Assembly (NCBI GenBank): GCA_036245525.1
Contig: BTPG01000003.1
Coordinates: 154,220,185-154,284,184, forward strand
Direction of reading: 5' to 3'
Source: Semisulcospira habei
Taxonomy: Eukaryota > Mollusca > Gastropoda > Semisulcospiridae
Length of the DNA stretch: 64,000 bases
Positions 56,351-64,000 of this stretch are shown one piece after another. The notes under the pieces are model-generated. The model was given only the letters and a program-made list of their open reading frames with translations. It was not told where the DNA came from and did no database searches. Within the stretch, counting starts at the first letter, position 1, and the number at the start of each line of letters is the position of its first letter. The position numbers and the translations under genes were made by a program.

Positions 56351-56450
56351 TGGCCTATGAACGAGCATTATGGCCACCAAGAGGCATTGATCCTCATGAG
56401 CCCTGAGGCGCCCTGCCGAGGCTCATGAGGATCTATGCCGCTTGCAAATG
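56347..56450. mobile_element. Family A MITE, copy A25, sharing TTAA with A24
   Basis: TTAA 56347, hairpin 56376-56445 (accaagaggcattgatcctc, gagccctgaggcgccctg, mirror). The right terminus is not clear. Confidence 0.7.
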
Positions 56451-56598
56451 GACTGCTTACTCTAAGAAGGTGAGGACAAATCCTTCTCTCTCAAATCGCC
56501 CACACGGCAAAGTGCGATGGATGGCTTCACGTCAAAGGTCTAACCTGTAACTACTGTTCCTAACGCTATCCTGTTCCCACAGCCAAAAATGAAATTAT

Positions 56599-56678
56599 TT
56601 AACTTATTCGAAACGTGCCGCTTCTGGATACGCGGCATAATCCGCTTATCCGGAGGCGGCACGTCTCGAATGAGTTAA
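56599..56678. mobile_element. Family F hairpin MITE, copy F3 (80 bp)
   Basis: TTAACTTATTCGAAACGTGC, cgcttctggatacgcggc, mirror ending ggcacgtctcgaatgagTTAA; a few mismatches. Confidence 0.85.
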
Positions 56679-56860
56679 TGTTTCAGCTTTTACTAGGGTC
56701 AGAGAGGTGGAGTGCATGCTAGAAGACACTAACTCACTACCAGCACACAAATATATTGGTTTAAATTTCGCATCAAATTTCATTAGCCAGGACAAAGCAA
56801 AAATATCGAGGCATCCTTTACCGATTGTATTCTTCTGGTGTTGTCATATCTCTTTGCTAG

Positions 56861-56905
56861 ATTAGCACCACCCTTGAACTATCAAGACCAATCCGTCGCC
56901 CACGG
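56861..56905. mobile_element. Family C half element, copy C9
   Basis: agattagcaccacccttgaa, ctatcaagaccaatccgt: one arm and shoulder. Confidence 0.55.
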
Positions 56906-56959
56906 CTAGTACACTTTTTTTTATAAACAGCTCCGAAAGTTGTGAAAGTCATAAGCTCC

Positions 56960-57142
56960 TTAACTAACGAGATAAACTGAATATGATTCAAGTGCAAGAG
57001 GCATAGAACCTCATGAGCCCCCCGCAGGTGCGGGGGGCTCATGAGGTTCTATGCTTCTTGGTTTGTATCTGTGTTTCCTGGACTGCTGGGCTTAACAAAG
57101 ACAGTAATTTCAGAATCTCAGTCTTCTACCGCTGGCAGTGCC
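56960..57142. mobile_element. Family A MITE, copy A26
   Basis: TTAACTAACGAGATAAACTG left; hairpin 56994-57060 with gaacctcatgagcccccc mirrored exactly as ggggggctcatgaggttc; right shoulder to accgctggcagtgcc. Confidence 0.85.
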
Positions 57143-57326
57143 AGTCATAAGTGCTAGTACCGTGGTCATAGAAGCTAAAGGATGAGGATGGCGTGTAGGT
57201 GTGAAGAAGGCATCAATTTGCGCCCAGACTGATAAATCCATCGATGCACGCCTTTCCTTTTCCCATGACTTCATCTTCATTATCTATGTGTCAACACATC
57301 GCGGAAGGCGATCGTAAATAAAGCCA

Positions 57327-57393
57327 ACAAGAGGCACAGGTCCTTATGAGCCCCCGCCAGAGGGAAGTGCTATTGAGGATCTTTGCCTCTTGC
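57327..57393. mobile_element. Family A hairpin, copy A27 (decayed core)
   Basis: caagaggcacaggtccttat, gagcccccgccag, then a broken mirror ttgaggatctttgcctcttg. Confidence 0.65.
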
Positions 57394-57487
57394 AGTTGAG
57401 TAGTTTTATCTGCAGGAGTGTTCTGTGCTTTCAGCACAATATCCTCAAAATCTGAAACTGAAACCGGATCGTAAATTGGACCAGAAG

Positions 57488-57552
57488 TGTCGTAGATCGT
57501 TATGGTGCCCCCGTACATGCGTGGGCGCATGAAGATCTATGCCTCTAGGAGA
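57488..57552. mobile_element. Family A hairpin, copy A28 (decayed)
   Basis: tgtcgtagatcgttatggtg, cccccgtacatgcgtggg, cgcatgaagatctatgcctc. Confidence 0.5.
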
Positions 57553-57922
57553 AAGTGTCTTTGTTTCGTACCCTCTGGCTTACATTTCTGTTCACTGCTT
57601 TTTCTGACTAAAGCGAATTTGTATCTCTCAAACATCCATTTTCTGTGACCTTTCCTTGTTTGTCTCAAGCATCCTATTTTGTTGCCCTCTCCTTGTTTCG
57701 ATGCCGCCTAAAGTGTCTAGATGTGGAAGTCTGCAACTTAGCATTCTGGGATAATCTATTTTATTCTTCGCGGAGAGTTTATGTTTCTTCACGCAGAACG
57801 TATGCATTGTTCAACCTTCCTTTTTAAATTTCTTAGAAAGCAGTTTGTTTGAACTCTCAATTTAGTTTCGTAATTCTTAAAGCAACCTTCTCCAGAACAG
57901 GCAAAACAGGGCCCAGACAAAA
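57553..57922. other. No recognisable gene
   Basis: Unique sequence. Confidence 0.4.
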
Positions 57923-58122
57923 CGACGGGCTTGTTCATATAGCATGTCCGTTATCAGGTCCTGGTAAATCAAAGTGGCACAGCTGTAGTGCGGCCGAACT
58001 GATCAGTGTTCAGGTCGTACTCCATAGGCAAAAGCTGTCCCTGTCCCCAATAATCCGCCCCTCTGGGCCGTCCATTATCACTCCGGTGCCGTGGACGTGA
58101 AACCCTGAAGTAACCAACTAAC
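57923..58122 (+). mobile_element. SINE copy, 5' truncated
   Basis: gacgggcttgttcatatagc, atgtccgtt, ggtcctggtaaatcaaagtg, ending ctgaagtaaccaactaacc. The tRNA head is missing. Confidence 0.85.
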
Positions 58123-58157
58123 CAGGCAAAACAGTTTCATAGTTTACAATACTTCCT

Positions 58158-58238
58158 TTAACTCTTTCGAGACGTGCCGCATCCGGATTCGCGGCGTAAA
58201 GCCGCGAATCCGAATACGGCACGTCTCGAAAGAGTAAA
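58158..58238. mobile_element. Family F hairpin MITE, copy F4
   Basis: TTAACTCTTTCGAGACGTGC, cgcatccggattcgcggc, loop gtaaa, mirror almost exact, ending cgaaagagTAA (right TTAA lost by one base). Confidence 0.9.
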
Positions 58239-58566
58239 AATGTTCTTGGATTGTCATACAATAATATAGTGCCGCGCAAAAGACAAAAGGACTAGCTTCA
58301 TTTTTGTTTAATGAAAAAATGTCATAAAATGAAAGACTTTTCTGTTCTTCTTCTCATTGCAACATAGGAGAGTTCCTCGGTCGCGTACAAGGGGCAGTAG
58401 GACACCGGTTACTTGTGCCTACTCGCATGACTTGTGAAAAGATGTGTATTAAAGTATTGTTACGGCATCACAAACAATGAGAATCTGTTTAGAATGGCAA
58501 TTATTCATACCAAATATCTGAGGGGGTAACTTTACCATGCAATGCTTCATTTCAAACCGAATCATT

Positions 58567-58782
58567 TTAACACTTTGACTGTAAGAGAAAAATGAACACG
58601 ATCTAACTGCAAGAGACATAGATCCTCGTCAGCCCCCGCAAATTCCTGGGCTCATGAGGATCTATGCCTCTTGCTGGGACAGATCTATATCCATGTTTCT
58701 TGGACGGTTGTGGCTTTTGGTCGTTGAAAGAACAAAGATTTCAGAAACATAAATGTACGTACAGTGACAGGAAAAAGGTTAA
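58567..58782. mobile_element. Family A MITE, copy A29, complete (216 bp)
   Basis: TTAACACTTTGACTGTAAGA left, cagtgacaggaaaaaggTTAA right. Hairpin 58609-58674 with a few differences. Right shoulder atccatgtttcttggacggt, gatttcagaaacataaatg. Used with A14 to define the family borders. Confidence 0.9.
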
Positions 58783-58977
58783 CCCATGCAGCAGGAGATG
58801 GGTTGACCATGATAATTCAACGGTAGTGCCAGATTAGCTTGGCGGCCTGTCGGCGCCAAGCTAATCTGGCACTGCCTTTGAATTATCATGGTCGATTCAT
58901 CTCCTGCAACTGGTGCATAGTCATTAGGTGACGCCTCCAGAATTTGGGAAATACGGCCGTCGGGCTGAATGAGTTAA
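58779..58977. mobile_element. Family C MITE, copy C10, complete (199 bp), sharing TTAA with A29
   Basis: TTAACCCATGCAGCAGGAGA left, ccgtcgggctgaatgagTTAA right. Core: gaccatgataattcaacggt, agtgccagattagcttggcg with its mirror. The right shoulder includes gcaactggtgcatagtcatt. Confidence 0.92.
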
Positions 58978-58984
58978 GAGACTC

Positions 58985-59250
<266 letters not shown>

Positions 59251-59276
59251 CTCTCTCTCTCTCTCTCTCTCTCTCT
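59251..59276 (+). repeat. (TC)n microsatellite, 3' flank of retroelement fragment
   Basis: Thirteen CT units resuming directly after the CATTGT tail. Confidence 0.97.
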
Positions 59277-59505
59277 GCGCCGACCAGACCCACCACCCCT
59301 CACCACCGCTACTCTGTGGAAATTACGTTAGAGATTGCATTGCAGAAGACCAACATATTCCCTCTGGTCCGTCACGCGTGCGCGTTGTGCACCTGCTGCA
59401 AATGCACTGGCATGCAGGGAATCACTCGGTTTGATCTTGCTAAAATGATGGTGGAATGTGGATAGCATTTTTATTTTGCATTCCTTCATTCATCATGTAT
59501 CATCT

Positions 59506-59571
59506 GCAAGAGGCATAGGTTCACATGTGGCCCTGCATTCGCAGGGCCTCATGTGAATCTACGCCTCTTGT
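59506..59571. mobile_element. Family A hairpin, copy A30
   Basis: gcaagaggcataggttcaca, tgtggccctgcattcgcagg, mirror gcctcatgtgaatctacgcc. ttcacatg/catgtgaa is specific to this copy and symmetric. Confidence 0.8.
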
Positions 59572-59579
59572 TAATACAC

Positions 59580-60236
59580 AAGATTGGCGCCAGCCGTCCC
59601 TCAAAAATGAGGGTGTTACACCATCATTTGCACGTTCAATTACTTGAGACGCATACACCCTCCCCCACCCACCCCCTTCACACTCCCTCCTACCCCCCCC
59701 CCCCCCAACCCCATCCCCGCAGTAGCCAAACACATGCTAAATTAAAATCGCCAGTTTCCAAAACTGATTTCCTTTCTAAACATGTATTGGTTTTGTCTCT
59801 AGTTCTGTACGCACGACATTTTACAAGCTTTGATTACGTAGCTTTTTTAATCCCAGTCAAAGCATTGACTTTCTGTCGCAACATATCAACCCAAGCAGTG
59901 TTTCTATTTTCACAACCCAGATCTTTGTAGTCTATGTAAACCGTGTGGGTTTTTTCCCCCTGCGGATATAATTTCATTAACCGGAATGCACATGTGACTG
60001 CACACTGAGAAATTAATGCCAAGCGTCTTGCTCCGAAAGTAAGAAAAAAAGCTGAAAAATAAGGGCCGCTGCAATCGATAGGGGGAAACACAGTATGAGG
60101 GGTATAGAGTGAGAAGAAAAACGACGGAGCTAAACACAGTCGGTGGCTAATGCATCCTGCAAAAACGTATCTCCAAAAAACACCTTTTCGAAGTTAGGCA
60201 ATATCGTCGGGAAGTTTCTAGACTTTTAAAATGCTA
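59580..60236. other. No recognisable gene
   Basis: Unique sequence with a C-rich patch at 59660-59715. Confidence 0.4.
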
Positions 60237-60470
60237 TTAATCCTTTCACTGCCGGGAAAATGCGAACTGCAGTCTATTTTAGCAAGGGGCAAAGAACTAC
60301 ATGAGCCCCCTCAGTAGTACCGCCGTGAGATGGCCTTAGTTGCCTGCTCGGCGTTAAACCCAAAAAACTAACTAACTAACCCCTCTTGTAGTAATCATTT
60401 TGACGCTCTCCTTGGATGAATGAGGGCATTTGAATGGATGAGGTCATTTGCCGTAGAATTTTGCATTGGT
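60237..60470. mobile_element. Family A MITE, copy A31, disrupted by a SINE tail
   Basis: TTAATCCTTTCACTGCCGGG left; agcaaggggcaaagaactac, atgagccccct; SINE tail at 60318-60380; then ccctcttgtagtaatc and shoulder ctccttggatgaatgagg, as in A7 (same subtype). The inner hairpin is lost. Confidence 0.7.
60318..60380 (+). mobile_element. SINE-type 3' end inside A31
   Basis: taccgccgtgagatggcctt, agttgcctgctcggcgttaa, acccaaaaaactaactaact. The same tail as at 56261. Confidence 0.8.
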
Positions 60471-60562
60471 TGCCAAAACATAATCTGTCAGTCGTCTGAC
60501 AGTAAATGGTTTAACAGTAGGGCCATTCCATCAAGATAGTAAGAGCAGCCTTTCTTCGTTGT

Positions 60563-60654
60563 TTAACCCGTTGGGGGTCGGTCGCGGTTTTAGTCGCGAT
60601 GATTCATGCAGGAATCATCGCGACTAAAACCGCAACCGACACAAAAAGGGTTAA
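60563..60654. mobile_element. Family E hairpin MITE, copy E3 (92 bp)
   Basis: TTAACCCGTTGGGGGTCGGT, cgcggttttagtcgcgatga, ttcatgcaggaatcatcgcg, mirror to acaaaaagggTTAA. Central ggttttagtcgcg/cgcgactaaaacc differs from E1 but is symmetric. Confidence 0.88.
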
Positions 60655-60659
60655 ATATC

Positions 60660-61030
60660 AGCGTATCTGTTGAATTTCTTCTGTCAGAGAGACTTCGACC
60701 TGTCAGTGGCTTACATGTTACTTTCCTTGGGATGCGCCCTTCATTCTGTACAGCGGGAACCTTAGTGCACCCACAAGTAATTCGGTCACACCAGATTTAA
60801 GCCAAGACAACAGTTTTTGCCCTGTACAAAAGACGGTCAGCTCATTTTTGTAAACAGAAAAGTGTTCATTACATTACTGACGAAAAAAATTCGCTGTTTA
60901 CAGAATGTGTTTGTTTTTCTTTCGTCGATACAGAAAAGTTATGAATGACATATTTAATCTCGAAACCCCAGCATCGTCTGTTTAAACAGTTTGACAACAG
61001 TACTGTTGTAAAACTCTTAAAAGAGGACTA
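60660..61030. other. No recognisable gene
   Basis: Unique sequence. Confidence 0.4.
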
Positions 61031-61084
61031 TGATTTGGGCGTCACGTTTTTGTTTCTTCTTGCAAACGCACAAATTGTGCTTAT

Positions 61085-61654
61085 GTCACACCCATCTTGA
61101 AGTCTCTTCACTGGCTACCTGTGTCCTCACGTATTCAATACAAAGTTATGTCAATCTGTTTTAACTGCCTTTTAGGCACCAGCCCAGAATACTTGTCCTC
61201 TTTGCTGCATGTGTATACACCCTCTCGTGAGCTCCGCTCCTCTTCTGATAAACGGAAGTTGTGTGTACCTTCTGTCCAAACTAAAACATTTGGTCAGCGC
61301 ACTTTTGTTTGTCAAGCCCCCGTGTTATGGAATACACTTCCTCTTGAGGTCAGAAACAGTGAGTCTGTCTCTGACTTCAAGAGGTCGTTGAAAACTCACC
61401 TCTTCAAGCTTTACTTTGAATAACTGCCAGTGTTTGATGCCTTAGTTGTAGTTCTGCAATCCTCCTTGTTTAGACTGAATGTTAATTAGAATATAAATTA
61501 TTATGTATGTATTGTTGTTTAGTTTATTGTAAAAGTGGTGTGTTCGGGCATTGTGCTTTGTTTGTTATGTGCATATGTCATTGTATTTTTATTTTTGTGT
61601 ACAGATTGTAAAGCACTTAGAGCTTTTGAATAAGATTAAGCGCTATATAAATAT

Positions 61655-61690
<36 letters not shown>

Positions 61691-61710
61691 TATTATTATT
61701 ATTATTATTA
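61085..61710 (+). mobile_element. 5'-truncated non-LTR retroelement 3' end with (ATT)n tail
   Basis: 61085-61423 encodes the end of an RT ORF: LHWLPVSSRIQYKVMSICFN, SLLHVYTPSRELRSS, CQAPVLWNTLPLEVR, DFKRSLKTHLFKL, stop 61421-61423. The UTR follows to tgtaaagcacttagagcttt, taagcgctatataaatattc and (ATT)n at 61651-61709. This C-terminus is typical of L2/CR1-group elements. 5' truncated; the upstream limit is unclear. Confidence 0.8.
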
Positions 61711-62048
61711 AGAAATTCATTCACCTAGTATCATCGTATTTGATCTGAATTTCGTATCATATGTTCACTTAAACTGTATCCAGCTAGAGTTTCTCTAAGT
61801 GGAGGCCAGCTTCACCAGCGGCTAAAGCTTTCACGATGTGTGCACCTGAAAATCCTCGGTACAATATCTTTAGAACCAAAAGGCAATAGCGAGTCAAAGA
61901 CTTACGCTCCGATTGGTGACTTTTGAACACTCGGAGACTCTAATGTTAAAAATTCCCCAAAAGTGACATTCTCAGTATTGAAATTCCCAAAACTGAAATC
62001 CCCAAAATTTAAATTCAATTTTTTTTCCAGGAGGATCAGAAGACAGAT

Positions 62049-62135
62049 TTAAGCGCCAAGCTATTCTCCCACTACCCTCGTGCTATCATGGTCTATTCAT
62101 ATATTGTTACAGTGTGTCCGGGCTCAGCCAGTTAA
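62049..62135. mobile_element. Family C half element, copy C11
   Basis: TTAAGCGCCAAGCTATTCTC, ccactaccctcgtgctatca, tggtctattcat, tgtccgggctcagccagTTAA. The left arm is lost, so the element begins at its own centre, where a TTAA stands. Confidence 0.7.
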
Positions 62136-62187
62136 CTCATTCGAGACGTGCCGCATTCGGATACGCGGCACATCTCGAATGTGTTAA
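62132..62187. mobile_element. Family F hairpin MITE, copy F5 (56 bp), sharing TTAA with C11
   Basis: TTAACTCATTCGAGACGTGC, cgcattcggatac, then gcggcacatctcgaatgtgTTAA. The inner arm is shortened. Confidence 0.85.
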
Positions 62188-62189
62188 AT

Positions 62190-62535
62190 ACATAATGTAT
62201 CGTATCACTTCAATCACTGGTGCAGAGGAAATCAGAGGTTGGCTGAGTGGATCGTCTAGGGACGTAACATTTTTGCCTTCAAATAATGGGATTGCACCAG
62301 AGTAACCCCGCACGCTATAACTTCCCTCTGACGTCTTTGATCATATTGATGGGAGTTGAGAAGTCTAGTAGATGAATGTCGGAATGATAGTTTTGCGGCT
62401 ACAGGGTTCGAGCCTCAATGCAGACAACAACTGTGTCTGTCCAGCGTGTAAAGTACGAGAAAGAAACTCGCTTAGAAAGAACAGTACAACACAATACAGA
62501 CAAAAATGGATTACAAACACTTACCATTATCAGTG
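62190..62535. other. No recognisable gene
   Basis: Unique sequence. Confidence 0.4.
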
Positions 62536-62544
62536 TGGCGAGAA

Positions 62545-62670
62545 GTAATAATAATAATAATAATAATAATAAGAACAACAACAATAATAATAACAATATA
62601 ACGGATACTTGATACAGAGCCTCAGAAACCTCCTAACGGCACTCTAAGCGCTTTACAATCAGTAATAAAC
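62545..62670 (-). mobile_element. Possible non-LTR 3' end with (ATT)n tail, minus strand
   Basis: (AAT)n at 62547-62573, an imperfect (AAC/AAT) stretch, then ggcactctaagcgctttaca at 62638-62657. The complement reads tgtaaagcgcttagagtgcc, like the end at 61600. Confidence 0.55.
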
Positions 62671-62675
62671 ACAAA

Positions 62676-62677
<2 letters not shown>

Positions 62678-62739
<62 letters not shown>
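62678..62739. repeat. (AC)n microsatellite
   Basis: CA dinucleotide, about 31 units. Confidence 0.97.
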
Positions 62740-62742
<3 letters not shown>

Positions 62743-63071
62743 CGCAAAAATAAATAAATAACTGAAGAGATGACCGTAAAACATGAATAGTAACTTCCTT
62801 GAAGTAAATTACTATTTCTTTGAACCCTGAAACCACTCCATGAGACGTAAAGGAGTATTGCGATGGCTCAACGCTAAAAGTGTAATGATAGCGCCTGGTA
62901 AGGATTGGGCACCAAACTGACTAATCAGAATACTCAGCCGTTATAACTCAAGACATCCCAAAGACTGAAATTTACCCATTCTCCTACAGACCCCAACCCT
63001 CGCCAATAGACGTGCAACAAAATCTAATCGCCTACAAACTTTGCCAATCAGATAATCCTTTACACGATGCT

Positions 63072-63184
63072 AGTGTACTGACGAGCAAAAAGCCGAAATG
63101 CGACATTTTTGGAATCATCGGAAACACTTTAGTGTTTTCGATGATTCCAAAAATGTCGCATTTCCTTTTGCTCATCAGTATACT
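63072..63184. repeat. Family D palindrome, copy D3, complete
   Basis: tagtgtactgacgagcaaaa, gaaatgcgacatttttggaa, tcatcggaaacacttt and its mirror ending ttgctcatcagtatacta. Ends TACTGA...TCAGTA suggest a TA target (Tc1/mariner-like; inference). Confidence 0.85.
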
Positions 63185-63529
63185 ATAGGTGAAGAAGATT
63201 CCTGTCCAAACGATGTACTCATAACCTTTGTCTTACTCTGACCCTAGCTAATAGATTTTCCGGCCACACCAGCTCGTAAAAATAAGTCGATCGGGCCTAC
63301 AGTGTGTCAATTTTGCCGGCCGGAAACGAGTGATTAGTTACGTTGCAATTAGGTTGGTGCCTACGGTACTTATGGTTCCTCGAGCGCAGACATTTTCATC
63401 AATATTATGACCCAGTTGGGAGAAATGTAGTTAACGACTATAAATTTCGTTCACCCTATTATTTCCATAACAAAATTAGTCCACACTTCAGAATCCTCTG
63501 CTGAGTACTTACTTTGTCTAAGTCATAGT

Positions 63530-63620
63530 AGATAAACTGATCGCGATGATTCGAGGGTAGCCGCCTGATTAGCTTGGCGCCTTCAGGCGCCAAGCTAAAC
63601 AGGCACTACCTTTGAGCTTT
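63530..63620. mobile_element. Family C hairpin, copy C12
   Basis: gataaactgatcgcgatgat, tcgagggtagccgcctgatt, agcttggcgcc, loop ttca, mirror with two small losses. Outer ends not preserved. Confidence 0.75.
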
Positions 63621-63907
63621 GAATACAGATTCGTTTCTCGTTGTTACTGCTGGAAATGAAAAGGGTGTTTTCATATTCTCTAGTGTGTAATGTTTTCTCC
63701 TACTGCACGCGCCCTATACCATAAGAAAATGGCCATTCGAATGTAAAGTAGTTTTCCAAAGCTTTCTTTGGAAGTTTCCAAGTCCATGCTTAAAACCTTT
63801 ATTATATGACGATCTTTCTAACTGTTTAACGTCACGCACAGATCTGCAATAGCCGTGTTTCATTACAAGTGTTATCCTTGCATTATCTATACAAAAGGAT
63901 TATGCGT

Positions 63908-63974
63908 TTACTGTTCTGTGATTTTGGACATTACGGCCGAGGGCCTTAATGTCCAAAATCACAGACCAGCCCGC
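63908..63974. repeat. Family B palindrome, copy B8
   Basis: ttactgttctgtgattttgg, acattacggccga, mirror ggccttaatgtccaaaatca, cagaccagcc. The variant acatta/taatgt is symmetric. Confidence 0.85.
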
Positions 63975-64000
63975 AAATGAGAAACTTTGATAGCCTGTGC

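Overview
This is eukaryotic DNA, most likely from a mollusc and probably a marine gastropod. The reasons are very dense dinucleotide and tetranucleotide microsatellites, CR1-like non-LTR retrotransposons with an SGNH-esterase ORF1, a tRNA-headed SINE, and intron-like gene structure. The taxon is inferred from repeat style only. I see no convincing intact host gene. Almost everything I can support is a mobile element or its remains, so this is an accessory, repeat-built stretch. A 20-base N gap lies at 6438-6457.

Layout. 1-6368: a nearly complete plus-strand non-LTR retrotransposon with ORF1 (one frameshift at a C run), an intact 946-residue endonuclease/reverse transcriptase ORF2, and a (CAGT)n tail that runs into a (TC)n tract. 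6458-16465: sparse DNA, SINEs, CAGGGGCGGATC-ended MITEs, foldback tandem repeats, and two truncated retroelement 3' ends embedded in (TC)n tracts. 16466-29797, minus strand: a second, decayed element of the same kind. Its ORF1 is split by a 7462-bp DNA transposon (21169-28630) with about 400-bp terminal inverted repeats and a TTAA duplication. Excising that insert restores an open ORF1 frame. The insert carries a candidate multi-exon gene that I cannot name. 29850-64000: a dense field of small palindromic elements, a 1720-bp Kolobok-like element (47456-49175) with a deleted transposase, two degenerate tandem arrays, and several retroelement 3' fragments.

The outstanding signal is a set of short hairpin elements, about 55 copies in 64 kb, in several unrelated families. 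Families A, C, E and F all begin TTAACYC and end GGGTTAA or similar, like piggyBac-type MITEs. Each has an almost perfect internal palindrome (E and F are palindromic end to end). Two features are unusual. First, the two arms of a copy match each other better than they match other copies, so arms appear to change together. Second, members of different families repeatedly abut end to end and share a single TTAA, forming chains of two or three. Families B and D and several singletons (30748, 33089, 52412, 55447) are further palindromes, some without TTAA ends. A 147-bp one is caught with a 12-bp target duplication and a paralogous empty site in the same window.

The elements record a history: retrotransposons inserting into (TC)n tracts, TTAA transposons inserting into retrotransposons, hairpin MITEs filling TTAA sites including those at the ends of other MITEs, and late SINE and LINE fragments breaking individual hairpins.
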